A stretch of 64,000 nucleotides of DNA from positions 1,984,001 to 2,048,000 of the forward strand of contig NC_064681.1 in the NCBI RefSeq assembly GCF_023278565.1, in the 5' to 3' direction. The notes below the pieces were generated by a model, which saw only the letters and a program-made list of their open reading frames with translations, did not search any database and was not told the origin of the DNA. A program made the translations under genes and the position numbers. The stretch is from Colletotrichum lupini (taxonomy: Eukaryota; Ascomycota; Sordariomycetes; Glomerellales; Glomerellaceae). Below, one piece after another: positions 22,903 through 36,161 of this stretch (positions are counted from its first letter, which is position 1; each line of letters starts with the position of its first letter).

Positions 22903-23734
22903 ATGTACTTCACAACCAGCTCCGTCGCCCTCACCCTGGCCCTCGCCTCCTCGGCCCTCGCCTCCTCGGCCCTCGCAGCCCCCTACAGCAGCCAGACAAC
23001 CTCCGCTCCCGCTCCCACTCCCACTTCCACTCTATCCCTCACCCAGCAGCTCTTCCTCGCCGACACGTAAGTCCCTTACCCTCATTCTCAACCTCCTCCC
23101 CCTCTCCTCAACATACTAACAACTTGAAAACAGCGCCGCAGACCGCTTCAAGCTCCTCCCCGACGACAAGCAATTCATCTTCGACTTCAACCAACCCCAA
23201 CAAAACCCCGGCAAAGGAGGCGAACTCGTCGCCGCCAACCGCAAGACCTTCCCCGCCCTAGTCGGCACCGGCGCGGGCATGGCCGTAGGCCGCGTCGGCC
23301 CCTGCGGCATGAACACCCTGCACGTCCACCCCCGCTCCTCCGAGCTCCAGATCGTCGTCAAAGGCCGCCTCATCACCGAGATGACGCCCGAGAACGGCGT
23401 CGTTCTCGCCGCCGACGGAAAGACCCGCCGCGCCATCCGCACCGAGCTGGGCCCCTTCCAGATGACCCCCTTTTACCAGGGCTCTCTGCACACGCAGTTC
23501 AACCCGGACTGCGGCGACGCCGTGTTTGTGGCGAGCTTCGCTTCTGAGGATTTCGGCACCGGACAGGTTGCGGATAGCACCTTTGCCTTGACGGACGATG
23601 TTATCGCTGCTACGTTTGGGCAGAGCATCGCTGGTGCGGATATCGATCGCGTGCGCAAGGCTATTCCTGCTAGCATTGCGCTTGGGGTTGACGAGTGCTT
23701 GAAGAAGTGCAACATTCAGAAGCGTGCTTTGTAA
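22903..23734 (+). CDS. Secreted germin-like / spherulin-type cupin
   Basis: Two exons (22903-23066, 23134-23734) give 254 residues. A signal peptide of about 26 residues is followed by a Pro/Thr/Ser-rich linker and one cupin domain. Cupin motif 1 has the metal ligands His118, His120 and Glu125 (LHVHPRSSELQIVVKG); motif 2 has His174 and Asn178 (GSLHTQFN). The family forms metal-binding beta-barrels; germins include Mn oxalate oxidases and superoxide dismutases, while fungal spherulin-like members mostly have no assigned activity. A C-terminal pair of Cys (CLKKC) may form a disulfide with Cys112 or another Cys. The signal peptide contains a perfect tandem duplication of 18 bp (SSALASSALA). The start is fixed by the signal peptide. 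Confidence 0.92.
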
Positions 23735-25145
23735 GCTGGTAGGAGAAGCACTTGGGGGATAGTAATGGTGTTGGCGAGTGAGCGTTGTTGATTGCTGTAG
23801 AGAGCGTGGCATCTTGCGTCTGGCAAGCGAGCATTTGGTTTGGTATTCGGATTATTGCATTGACCCTGGGCGTTTTGCTTTGGAATTCTTTCTCATTCTG
23901 TTTGCCCCCCTTCATCCCCTTAGCTAGCATTTGCGGTTTTGTTTTCGTTCGTTGTATCTAGATTTGGTGAGCAACTCATAAGAAATACGTAGCATCGAGG
24001 AAAAAATGAAATACCCTGTATATACGCGGTTGACTAGTTGCAACTCTTCTCAAGACAATGCCTTAAGATAGCCAACAAACATCGATTTATGCATATACTG
24101 AGATATTATCATCCACGTCGTACTTCATGACACCGTGCAAGCTCGCTGCTCTCATGCTCCAGCAAGCATTGTAGTCAGGGCGGCTTGCTGCGCCTGCGTC
24201 GCCTCGAGAGGGTACACTGTTACCGGCAACTGTAGGATGGCGAATGCTGGGGCGGACACATAGGAACGATGACGCGAAAATCGGATCGAGGCATTAACAC
24301 ATCAATGAGCATGAACGTTCGTTGTTGGTTGGACCGGACCGTATAGCAAGTGACAGGCCCAATAACCCCTGATCAAGGTCTGAACTACCCTAGAACAAAC
24401 ATCAACGGACGCTTGAAAAGCCATCATGTCTTGTCCACATACCACTCTACATCACCTCCCGTTGCTCTCGGGCAATGCTCATACACGCGGTCTCCAAGCA
24501 CGTTCTCACATAATACAGTTCCCCTCATGGAATAAGATTTTCCGGTCCTAGATACCCCGCTTCCCCTCCATGTCATGACCGATATTCCATTTCACATAAA
24601 AGCTTCCTCCACAGGTTCCTCGAATAATATAATATAAGATCAAAATAATACGTGCGTAAATGGGTATAGATGAGAAGCAAGCCGATCCGAAAATATGTAA
24701 ATGCTCCTCGTCAGAGGAGCCGAGTAGGAGATACCCGAAAGAAAGCTTTGCCTGCTCGTGTGATCAACACGAGGATGCTAAGATAATAAACACTAGACTG
24801 TCGCGATAGTATCGCAGGGATTCGATGTATACGTCCAGATAAGTTGTTATGGATGAAAGTGCCATGTGTTACCGGCGTGTATGCAAAATTTGCCGCATGA
24901 TCGTAAGCGGCGGGTAGAAACGAAGAAGTGCCAGCAGCGCAAAAGGTACATAGCAAGCGAGCTTGCTCAAGGGGTGGGAAGGGTACATCCGACCGAGCGG
25001 GCTGGTTCCGAGACAATCGAGGTCGGCTGGTGGCAGCAAAAGGACGGCGCTGCGTCGTGTTGACAAGCATGGACGTGGAAGCGAAGAACGGGCTGCTGCT
25101 GCTGGCTATGGCGAAAGAAAGAATACGACTATCAACTGAGCACAC
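23735..25145. other. Interval between cupin and SUN genes
   Basis: 1.4 kb containing the 3' flanks of two convergent genes. No gene, RNA or repeat was recognised. Locally AT-rich around 24600-24650. Confidence 0.55.
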
Positions 25146-26684
25146 TCAGTAGAGGAATGTGGCTGCGACGAAGGCGATGACGAGGCCCGCAATGGCACCA
25201 CCGCCTTGCCTAACACCTTCGTTCTCCTTGGAGGTCGTGGCGGGTGCTGATTCTTCCGTTTCTGTGGCGGTGGCGGGCTTGGAAGTCGTGCCATCAGAGT
25301 CGGAGGACGTGGTTGTCGAATTATCGTTCTCGTGGAACATGCCGGCCATGACAGTGGGGGCACTTGACGTCGTCGAGGAGGCGGAGGTAGCTGCGCTGGA
25401 AGCCTTGGAGCTGGAACTCTTGACAGCCTTGGAGGAAGGCGCAGCAGAAGAGGACGAGGGGGGCGTCGGGGTCGGTGTAGGCGTAGGAGTAGGAGTGGGC
25501 GTGGGAGTCGGGGTGGGAGTGGGCGATGGAGCAGCGGAAGACTTGGCGACCTTGATTTCAACCTTGGTATCCTTCTCGTTAGAGTCGTCAGAGTCGCTTC
25601 CTCCAGAACCGTCAAGAGGGAAGACGATGATGCGACCCTTTTTCCCCTTGGGAACAGTGACAACGCAGTACTTGGCATTGCCAGCGCCGGTGCCGGCTTG
25701 GTTGCTGGTCACCTCCCCAACAGCATTGGCAGAGGGGTCAATAGAGCAAGGAGTGCCATTGCAGCCTCCATCAGGGCACTCGATCCTGACTCCGTAGGTA
25801 GGCTTCGTGTTCTTGAGCGCGGAACCCTCCCAGATGGGGTTGTAACCGAGAGTGACGAAAGTTCGGCCCTGACCGTCTTGGTTGGCTCCCGCGACGTAGG
25901 CAGCCCAGTTACCAACTGCTTTGGAAGAGTCGCCCCAGATACAACCCTCATCCGTAACTCCGGGCGGGTTGATGTAGTAGCTAGGCATCATTAGTCTCTT
26001 CGTTTTGACCCATGTTCGAGACAGTGAACTCACTGAGCACTGGTGCTGCACCAGTAACTAGGGTCGGGAACAGCAAGGGTGATTGACTTGTCAATGACGC
26101 TGGGAATGAGCATAGCCTCGTTGCCCGGCAGAACAGTTTGGCAGAAGGACAAAGTCTTGCCACACTTGTTGTAAACCTCAACGGTACCTGCTCCATCGAC
26201 GCAGTAGGGAGAGCCCTTGATGGGCTTTGAGGCCTTGCCATCAGAACCACAGTACAAGCCACCGTTCTGAGCTGGTTAGCCTGCGAGCTGCCGTGCGAGG
26301 AGTCGGGGGGATTCTTACCATGGACGAGGGATACGTGTAGGTCGAATCGGGCTCCCATTGCGCCATGACTTTGCCGGCTTTGCAGGCAATAGGGCAGTAG
26401 CTTCCTTCAACACAGGCTTGATCGGGGCTCATAGCAAAGCCATTGTTCATGGCACCGGGGACCTTGACCAGATCGCCATCGCTGGGCAAACTGCAGATGG
26501 CCTTGCCATCAGAAGTTCTCTTGATGACATCCCTCTCAGCAAGCGTCTCGATCTCCTCGTTGGGGCCCAGACCGGACTTCAACTTGTGAAGGTGTCGGTG
26601 AGTTCCATCATGAGCCTCGGCGGGTTGGGCAGAGAGCAGGACCAAAGCCGAGCCCACGGCAGCCTTAATGGCAGAGAGCTTCAT
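25146..26684 (-). CDS. GPI-anchored SUN-family (GH132) cell-wall protein
   Basis: Three exons, in transcript order 26684-26319, 26266-26034 and 25980-25146, give 477 residues. A signal peptide of about 24 residues ends near AEAHDG. A Cys-rich SUN domain follows, with CVEGSYCPIACKAGKVMAQW, WCSTSA, YYINPPGV, GNWAAYVAGANQD and NPIWEGS. Next come a Ser/Thr-rich stalk with an uninterrupted run of about a dozen Pro-Thr pairs and a C-terminal hydrophobic tail (AIAGLVIAFVAATFLY) typical of a GPI signal. SUN proteins act at the cell wall in beta-glucan remodelling and septation; some have reported glucan hydrolase activity. The (PT)n tract is encoded by a microsatellite-like repeat and should be length-variable. 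The single-Cys-pair spacing and the order of SUN domain then stalk resemble the Adg3-type more than the Uth1-type, an inference. Confidence 0.9.
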
Positions 26685-29600
26685 CTCGGAAGCGGGGTTT
26701 CGACAAGAGTCGACGTGGTTTCCTCCAAAGACAATTCAAAAAAGAACAGGGTCTGATTCCTGGTGGTCGGCGCGTCGCGCAACGTGGTGACAACGGCGGT
26801 CGGATTTTGGCGTTCGGATTCAATGCTACAACATGGAAATGGCGAATTGGAATGGCAACAGCGCGTGAGCGTGTTGGATTCGTAAAGAACGTGATGTCTT
26901 CGAAAGCGAATGACTAGACAGCGAATGTCGGTGTAAAGAGCGGAACGTCTCAAAGCAGAGACTGGGCAAGGCGTAAGGATGCGGTGCAAGGACAAGAGAA
27001 AGAAAGAGGAGAACGAGCGAGGGTGGAGGTGGCAGGATGGGTCGACGATAAAATGAGAGAGAGCAGCAAGGTATCCGGGGTGGGAATCGTTCAGCCTACT
27101 GGGCAAGCCGCAAAAGGCAGAGAGGTGCGTTGACAGCAACCTTGCGCGCGATCCTCACGCTGTTGGCCATAACGGGGGGAAACTCGAGGGGGACCTGGGT
27201 GGACCAGGGCCCTTTGAGGGGCAGGCGCAAGGATTCTGGCTGGTCATGGCGACATTAGGCAATGGGCAAGCGGTGATGCTTGGCTAAGCCGGGGAGCGGT
27301 TGAGGCGGACAAGCGTCGATGCGACGAGCTTGATGAGAATCGCGCAGTTGGAACTCGGAAGAGTCGAAGACTGGCCGGGGGTTAAGGAGACGCAAGGATT
27401 CGAGGCCCGGGGGGAAATGAAAATGACATGGCCCCTCGACCTTGGATGAACTCGCCAATCAGACAGGGCCATCATCTCGGCAAAGCTTGACTTGTTCTTG
27501 GAAGGAGCCAATGAGAGATGTTGCGCATCCAAGCCGTTGCTGCCGTTTGGAGCCAAACGAAATGAGGGCACCGGTGCACGGTTCCCAACGGGGTCCCAGA
27601 CTGCCCGGCCGGGGTCGACGAAGCACTCCATGCTGCTTGATACGTACCTATCTATCTACTTGTATACCTGTCTGTACCTGCATAAGTTTGCATTGTTTCC
27701 ACACTCGACCAATGAAGTCATGCACAATCTGAATGTACCCACTACTCACATCTCAGGCATCATCTCTGATTGGTTGCATGTACCCAAAATTTCCATTGTA
27801 CGTACCTTTTGCCCTTTCCCTTTCGCTTGCATTTGCTGCCAGTTCCATCGCGTGCGCGTCCTGTCGTCGACTCGTCCAGATGGAAACTGGGAACCATCTC
27901 CAGAAAACAGGGGGAAAGAACAGACCGCACCGCTTCGTTGGTCGGCTAGGGAGCGTTGCCTATTTGGGCGATGAATGAGATGAGCTTTCTGGCGCCATTG
28001 ACAATTCGAGCGCAGAGAGGTGCACTGGATTGACAAATTGGCACTCAGCGACCACCAAAGCTGGTGAGAGACCGCCGCTCGCAATGTCACACGCGCTTCC
28101 TGTCATCCAATCTTAACCTTCAAGCTTAATTCCACGTGCTGTCACGGTAGTAAACAGGCTGCAGGCCATCGGTTGCAGTGCACTGTACGGATACCTACGG
28201 ATACTTGTAGTTGCACTCGATCCAGACTCGACAGAATTTTCCTACCTCTTCCTGTCTTTAGCCGACTGACTGTCATTGACTGAGACAAATGCTGTGCCAC
28301 CACCTCCTTGAACTGGAACCCGCATTCTAGTGCAACGAAAGAATGGGCGAGAAAAGACCGCATGAATCACGTCGTGGGTAGGCAGCGGGCTAGTTCTAGT
28401 AGCCTACAGGGGAACACAATGTCTCGGGCGACTCTCAACGGTATCTTTCTGCCGCACTGGAACGCGGCAAAGCGCCTTCTTCAACACACAACGCCAGTAA
28501 CGCCACACGACCCAGCGGTCTTGCCTTCTGCTTCTGGAAGAAAGTCTCCAGTTGTCGCGGTATCTGGCACAGATTCCACTGTGCCGAGGCCTCTCCGTAA
28601 CTTACCTAAGGTACTCCGTAGTCAAGGTAGGTACTTAAGATACCTTAGATAACCGGAGAGTGGGCCGTTCCTTCTCAACCCCTTCGCGCCCCTTTCGAGC
28701 CAAGACTTAGTAAGAGAAGTCTCTCAATCGCTGGTTGTCGCTCCGCGCAGGCTGGCAGGCTCGCACCACATACCGAAACGTGCTTGCCCTTTTTGAACCT
28801 CATCCTCCGCCATCTTCAAACCTCCACCCGGTCACCCCCAGACCAGGACGGACTTCTCTTCCCTTTGTGTATGCCATGTCGTCGACTTGCTGAGCATTTA
28901 CTGCACAACTCCAGGCTCTCGAGGAAGAGGAGATGCCGACCCCTTGCCCATGTGGGCATTTTGCATGAGCCTCATGTCATGAATCTTCCTCCACTTACAA
29001 TCCACGTGCTCCGTGCTTTGCCTCTATACGCAGCAGAGACTTTGATCTGGAAAGAGACCGAGCAACCCTTCGCCAAACGTCCCCATCCGTCCATCTCCAT
29101 CTCGCCTGGGTGAACGAGCCAACGGCAGAGAACCTGTCAGGCCGTCTGTCAGTCGTCAGCAAAACCGCCGAACGCGATCTATCGACCAAGCCCGTGCGAT
29201 AGATCTGGGGACGTCGTCTGTGGTCACTCCCTTCTCGGCTACTGGTGACGGAGTAAGGAAATTGCGCCTACCAAATTGTGCGAGATTGCACCAGAGCTGG
29301 TGTGCCCGGCGTCCATTCCGGACCAACTAGCTTTGTATTCGTACACTTGCGGCAGTCGCCGATACGCTCTGCAGTGTTAGTGTGAACCTCCATCGGCAGA
29401 CATCATGGTAGTTGCCTCACTCGACCAGCTTCACAATGTTGAGCTGAAAGCTGTCCCTCCTCGGCCAGCAATTCTTGAGCTCCTCCATGGATGAGAATCT
29501 CGTATCCGAAGGGTGGCCCTCACCAGTTGCTGATCATTTGCAGTATTGGGTAGAAAGAACCTGCACTGTCGCTCTTCTAGCCATCAACCGAGGAATACGG

Positions 29601-32600
29601 CCTGTGGCCAGATCACGCCACGCCCGCTCTGTTACTCGCTTGGTTTGATGAGTAGGAACTTGAGCAGCCCTGTGCCCCGCGCTAAGTGCTACACAACAAG
29701 CTCATATCCTCAGTCTTACTTGAGCTCTTTAAGAGTCCTGTACTGGAGCAACTCTTGACGCATGTTTCGTTGTGTCGGCCCCCTCTAGCAGCGGCTCTCG
29801 TATGGCGAAATGGAGATCACTAACCGGCCGACATCGGGTAGCAGCTAAGCTTGGCTCAACAGAGCAACCTCAACCCCACTGAGAGTGCAGGCCTTCCTGT
29901 CTTGTTGTTGTCAGGACTCGGAATAACCGCGACCACTTCAAACCTCTTGCGACATTGTTGATGGTCTAGTATTGCTCAATGACTGTCGAGAGGCGCGTTT
30001 GTCATCAGTTGAATGGCAGCTTGGTTTCCGTGGTCGGCTCGTGGCAATTTGGTTAACCTCCCGTGAGTTAAAGTGGATTGAACGCACCAGCAGCTCATCA
30101 GCACTGATTTCGCAGTCAACGAGCTAGTCAGGGGCCAAAGAAACCATTGGGAACTTTGACGGAACCGGTCCAAGTTCTCAACCATTAAGCTCCGACCAAG
30201 GTTGAGATAAAGCCTGGCACTGCGTCTTCTGGTCGCGTGTTGCGGTATCGAGTAGTGGCTAACGTCTCAAATACCGCTTTATCATTTAGCTTGCTCTCTT
30301 CATATCGATGACGCCAGTCGGCATCCATAGCCGTATCAGTGACTTGAACTGCTTTTCCATGCGCAAGGATGGCAATCAGTCATGCTTCATAGCGTTTACA
30401 TTCAGCAGGCTGATGATTTCTTTGAGAGCCACCTCTACAAAGTATCTTGCTTAGGTCCATACTGTTCCAGTTTCACCGACTGTTTCCTACGCCTTTGATT
30501 TCTCATCGTCTACCTCAAGCCTACTCTCCTGCACTTCGCTGGTTGAGCCTCGGAGGTGCCGACCAACACCAAGCACGCCCTGCTACTGTGATATGATGGA
30601 TGGCTGTACGTTATAAGCAACCGGATCCCAGACATAACCATCGATTTGATACCAGTTCTACTGGCAAATCGAGGTCGGTTGTCGTGCGCAGGAGAAGCTT
30701 TGCCGCCCCAGATCGGCACGTGGCGTATGCCGTTGTACACGCTACCTCCCGACTTACGGACGACTTGTTCGCTGTCGAGCGGAATCCCGCGGTAAGTCTC
30801 CCCGGCGGGTACACTCTCGTTCTTGTCTCCGAGTATGAGTTCGTGCTTGAGTAGGGGTCTCTGCGCAGTGGTCGAGAGAGAGGATGCCCCAGTGTCTGGG
30901 CCTTTGAGACCTGGGAAGACAGTGTGCGCCGGATCATCTGCTATTCGCCATTGTCTTTCGACACTGGAAAGTCATGTAGATTTCAGCTGTCGTAGAAGTA
31001 AAGTGAAGCGCTCATGGAAGTAAGATAATGCAGACGACATCTCCCAAGACCAAAGCGGAAAGTATTCCTATACGTAGCATAGGGTACCAAAACTAAACCA
31101 CACGTAACTGAAGGATCTCTCGAAGCTTTCAATGGGATTTCCCCGACATTAGCGTGAGCCGTCCAGCAACCCTTCTCGGCTCCTCTTCGTCTTTTCTTGT
31201 CATATACCGGAGGCAAACGTCTTGCCGTTGGCCATGCTGGCCTCGACTCATGGCTTACTTGAAGTCCCGAATATATTCAAGATATCTCCAACACGACCAG
31301 TCCGAGCAATAAGCAGTGTAATCAAATTCTGTCGGAGAAACTAACTTGCGGCAGTCCCTACCGACCTATCCATGCAGTGGAATTACCCATGTTATGCCTC
31401 TAGCACTGGACTGGGTTGAAGACACGATTATACGTACCTTCCATTCGAGAGTACATCGACATCAAATGGTATCAGTCTCTTACCTATCACCCTCTTACCT
31501 ATCACCCTCTTACCTATCACCCTCTTACCTATAGGAATTTCCATGTCCTCATGATGAAATAAGCAAGCAACGGGCCGGATGGTCGGGGACTTTGGGCTGT
31601 AGATTCCTAAAGCCCGCTCGCATATTTCATCCATCTTATTTGCCAGGGGAAGTGCTAGAATAATAAAAAGATTTCTTGGACAAGATTAAAGCAAGCAAAG
31701 GGAAAAAAAAGAGAGAACAGACTGATCGACGGTCGGACATGGACCCTGGAATAGAACTGGAGACTTCATGGTCTAACCGGGGCCGCCCGCTGCATCCTTG
31801 GGGCCATATAGTAGGCCATAAAATGAGCTCGCTCAAGTCTAGAAGGCTGTCGCATGAGACAACTCGAGAGAAGACAAGGAGACTTATGAACAAATAGGCA
31901 TGCGCCAATATTTGCGCCCATATCTGTATCAAGTGATCGGCCCGTCTTGCCTCGTCTTCTTTTGGTATGCCGAGCACAGCTCCGAAAGTTTCGGTAAGCA
32001 ACGAGCCTGTCCTCCATATGTGCATCACCCGCAGTCCCCATACCGTCGGCACTTGTCAATGAGACGGGAGGTGGTCTTCCCGTCGCTTTTCCGAGCTTTT
32101 CAGTGTCATTCTGAGGCGATTTGCTCCTGGTAGTCGTTCCCAGCCTAGCGTGAAGGAGCGCAGGCGAAAGGATAGCTTCTTCAAGCAATCCCTATGTGCT
32201 GTCTGGGATCAATACACATTATCCTCACAGACGGTAGGAAGTTGAGATGGACGCGTAGGTTGAGGTAAAGTGTTGCTCATGGAAGTCTGTCTTCGTCTTT
32301 GTCACATCCTGCTACCTCTATAGAGGACGACATCACCTGTGGAAACATGAGTTCGAGTCTTTGATCATCACCTTTCGAAGAGTGTGAAAAATAATGCTAC
32401 CGCGTTCCATGCTTGAATCCTCCGCCAATGAAACTCGGAGTCTTGTTGGAGCAACATGACAGGAAGTAATACAGTAGACTTGAGCAGGCTGATATTGAGT
32501 ATGTAGAAAGATATGGTCGCGTCTATCAAGACCCCAAAAAATTCGGAAGAGTTTCCCTCGAATTTCTTTCACGGAGCTGGAGAGACACTGTCCACTACCT

Positions 32601-33400
32601 TGTCTTACTTCAACACGAACACTCCACATGTCTCACTGAAAGACGGAAAAGGCGGATTAATCACGGGTTCCCGAATATGGCAAGTTCAACAGTTGGAGAT
32701 CGGTCAACCATTTGAGGGGTAACCTCCCTGCCTCCAAACGCACCCTGAGAGATCGGCCACCCGCAACCTCATCTGATTGGCACGCACATCAGATCTGGAA
32801 TCCACGCTCAGGCAAACATAGGTTAAACGCCCACAGACTACAACTTTGGGGATGAGATGACCCTTCGGATTGAACAAGCCCTTCCGGCTTTCATGCCGGC
32901 TCCTAGAAAGAAACGTGGAAACGTGGAAACATGGAGAGAGACATTGTCTTGGGTCGTGTGCGTCGGACGAATTGGAGTTACGCGTGGTCGCTCGGATCTG
33001 CAGCTCACCCGCATGCGATGCCTGCGACACACGCGTCATAAACTCCAACCTCCTCAACCCCACGCTCGAGATCGGCGAGAATGCCGCTTCCATCGTTGCA
33101 TCAACTCCCTTCGGTAGTCCATTTACCGAGCTTGATACCGCAAGCTTTCCCTCATCGTTTCCCCATGTAATTGAATTAGTTCCCGTGTTGCCCCCTCTTC
33201 CCCACGGGGTAACGGAAATCCTACTAAAAAGTAGCTTTATACCAGAGAGGTTCTGCCTTGCTGTACTACCTCATCTTGTTCCTTCTTGGGTTTAAGCTTC
33301 TCAAGGTCATCCCAACCTTTCACTCATCGTCTTCCCCCGCGCCATACCATCGACGACCCCCGGAAAATATAGATAAAAAACGGAAGCTGTCGCCGGCACT
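26685..33400. other. Long gene-free interval of 6.7 kb
   Basis: No reading frame in this stretch looks like a protein; the longest are broken by stops on all frames or have no motif. Base composition is close to that of gene flanks, so it is not a RIP-degraded repeat. It contains the promoters of the SUN gene (left) and the MFS transporter (right), and a 15-bp tandem repeat at 31477-31532. A tRNA-like fragment near 31741-31800 was considered and not accepted. Confidence 0.55.
31477..31532 (+). repeat. 15-bp tandem repeat, 3.7 perfect copies
   Basis: The unit ctcttacctatcacc is repeated without mismatch (31477, 31492, 31507, and a partial copy from 31522). Confidence 0.9.
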
Positions 33401-35362
33401 ATGGAGACTAACAAGCCCAGCGTAGAACAGGATGAGAATACTGTGAAGGGCGAGACCGAGAGTGTAGTGAAGCCCACGGCCTCGAACCCGACCCCCGTGG
33501 AATGGGCTCAGCACTTCACGAGCCAGGATGAGGCCTGGCATAAGGCCATGGACAAGACTCTCCTACGTCGTGTAGACCGGCGCCTCATGCCGACCCTCGT
33601 AGTCATGGTGAGTCTCAAAACATGAACGCACAAACAAAAAGATTCTATCAAAAGCTTCGAATAGTCCTGACATGAAGTGAAACCACAGTACCTCCTTAAC
33701 TTCCTCGACCGCTCCAACTTAGCCCAAGCCCGTCAGGGCACCCTCGAACGGGACCTGGGCATGACGGGAACCGACTTCAACCTCGCCACCTCGATCTTCT
33801 TCGTCGGTTACCTCCTGATGCAGCTCCCCTCCAACCTCTTGCTCACAAAAGTCAAACCCTCCTTCTACCTCGCCGCCTCCTGCTGCCTCTGGGGCGTTGT
33901 CTCGACCTGCAACGCCGCCGCCGACTCCTTCACCCACCTCATCGTCATCCGCTTCTTCCTCGGCTTCGTCGAGGCCCCCTTTTTCCCGGGCGCCGTCTTC
34001 CTCATGTCCTCGTGGTACACCCGCGCCGAGCTCACCCGCCGCATCGCCTACCTCTACGCCGGCAACGCCCTCGCCAACATGTTTGGCGGGCTCCTTGGCG
34101 CGGGCATCCTCGGCGGTTTGGAGGGGGATTTGGGGATCGCGGGGTGGAGGTGGTTATTCATCATTGTGAGTCATTCCTGTCTCTTGTGTGGGAACGATTC
34201 CAAAGTGTTCTAAAGAGAGAGTGACTGACATGGAAACACATCGACACAGGAAGGCGTAGCAGCCATCGCATTCTCCCTCGTCGCAATGTGGATCCTCCCA
34301 GACTACCCTCACACGACCAAGTGGCTCTCGGAGGAGGAGCGCGCTTACGCCGCCTGGCGCCTCATCGAGGACATACAGGAGGCCGACACGTACGGCGAGC
34401 AGAGCGTCCTCGACGGCGTCAAGATGGCCGTGCGGGACTACCGCCTATACATCTTTGTCCTGATGCAGCACGTCTCCCTCATCTCGCAGACGTTTCAGTA
34501 CTTTTTCCCGACCATTGTCGGCACGCTGGGCTACGGCAAGATCACGACGCTTTGGCTGACTGCGCCTGCTTGGGTATGTTTGTATTCTTTCCTAGATGGG
34601 ATCTCCGGTTACGTTCCAGACTGGGGCGCGGGGGCGATATCCAAGCTCACAATCTCTTCTTCCACAGGCCGCGACGTTCCTCATCTCGCTCTGCGTCACT
34701 TGGTCCTCTGCAAAGACTAAAGACCGTTCTCTTCACATCGTATGCCTCACGCTCGTCTCCGCCACTGGAAACGCCATCGCCACCGGCTCGAGCAACCTCG
34801 GCGCGCGATACTTTGCCATGTTCCTCATGCCCATGGGCGCCATCTCCGCATGTAAGTCCTCCGATACAGTCTCCCCAGCAACGAAAGAACAGCGTCTGAC
34901 AATGGTGTAACTCCTGCAGATCAAATCATCGTCTCTTGGGTAGCAAACTCCTTCCCACGACCACTCGTCAAGCGCTCAGCCTGCATCGCCATCGCCAACA
35001 TGATTGGCAACACGGCAACAATCTACGGATCTTACAGTGCGTTGATAGTCCTCACAGCCTTTCTTTCCCATCACGCTACAAGCGGTACTTGATTAGACTG
35101 ACTGACTGACTAACCAACCCAAGTGTACCCAAGCAGCACGGGACCCCAATACGTCCCCGGCGGCAGCGCCAACACGGCAATCTGCGTCCTCGTCGCCATT
35201 CTCGCCCTCGTCCTCCGCTATCTGCACAAGTGGGAGAACAAGAAGCTCGAAAAGGCCGAGCTCGACGACGCCGCGGCGCTGGCCGAGGGAGGCGGCGAGA
35301 AGGCCGCGCCCGTCGATCTGAAGCAGGAGAGGAGGGCTGCTGGGTTCAGGTACATCTACTGA
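33401..35362 (+). CDS. MFS anion:cation symporter, allantoate permease (Dal5/Tna1) family
   Basis: Six exons (33401-33607, 33689-34165, 34250-34573, 34668-34851, 34920-35036, 35124-35362) give 515 residues with about 12 hydrophobic segments and long polar N- and C-termini. The signature LLNFLDRSNLAQARQG after the first segment, followed by FFVGYLLMQLPSNLLL and RFFLGFVEAPFFPGAVF, is typical of the fungal ACS branch that includes Dal5 (allantoate), Tna1 (nicotinate) and vitamin or carboxylate transporters. A middle loop with YPHTTKWLSEEERAYA and the late motif QIIVSWVANSF also fit. Substrate cannot be told from sequence. It acts at the plasma membrane. No pathway genes adjoin it. Confidence 0.93.
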
Positions 35363-36161
35363 AGTAGAGGATGGGCTGATGATGGATGGGTCTTTTGTTA
35401 CGCTTTTTGTCTGTTCTGTGTGGCGAGAGATGCAGCTTCCTTGTGTTTTTGTGCTGGGCCGAGTTTGAGAGATGGATCACTCAATTATGGTGATGGGTTG
35501 GTGGACGGGAGTTCCCCGCTGTGGAAGGCCTTGACGAGTAAAGATACCTTATAGCTTCGAGTTGAGAATGGATGATGTCAGAGACCCCGTCAAAAGGTCA
35601 GCAACGAGCTTCTCCCGTGCCTTGGTACGATCATTGAAAACCTTTTGCGTCAAGTGTCTATCGGAAGTGATGTTTCTTGTTGAACTCAGTCCTGGTACGA
35701 GGACGATTCTTGTCAAGCAGTCTCTGCCAAACTGAATCAAGCCTATTAAGACTTTCTGGGCTCCAGAACGCAGACAACGGCACGAGTACTTACCCGATGA
35801 AGTAGTGCTCATTCAATGATAAGTCAGTTTCGCATTGTAGAGGCGTTGAGTGCTGCGTTCCATCGAAATCGGAGAAACACCGCTCTTGAGAGGCGTTAAT
35901 ATTATTGTAGAGAAGCCATTAATAGGTCAAGATGATTGAATTGTATACAGAGACAAAGATACTCGATATTGGGTATGGCTCACACAGACACCAATGTCGA
36001 AAATTGGCAAATATGTCCTAAAGTGAAGTCAAGTACAAACTGTCTCGTTTATATACAACCCCAACATGGTCCTTGCAAACGATATCCGCACTTTCATGTC
36101 GAGTCTCAGATGAACTCTGCCTCTAGTGAAGACGATGATGAGATCTAAGTACTCTCGTAGA
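35363..36161. other. Interval between the MFS and F-box genes
   Basis: 800 bp holding the 3' flanks of two convergent genes. Nothing else was recognised. Confidence 0.55.

Noticed and set aside
31741..31810. tRNA-like fragment on the minus strand in the gene-free gap
   Set aside because: Box A- and box B-like words and a partial acceptor stem are present, but the T stem has two mismatches and the anticodon stem does not give a seven-base loop. At best it is an eroded relic.
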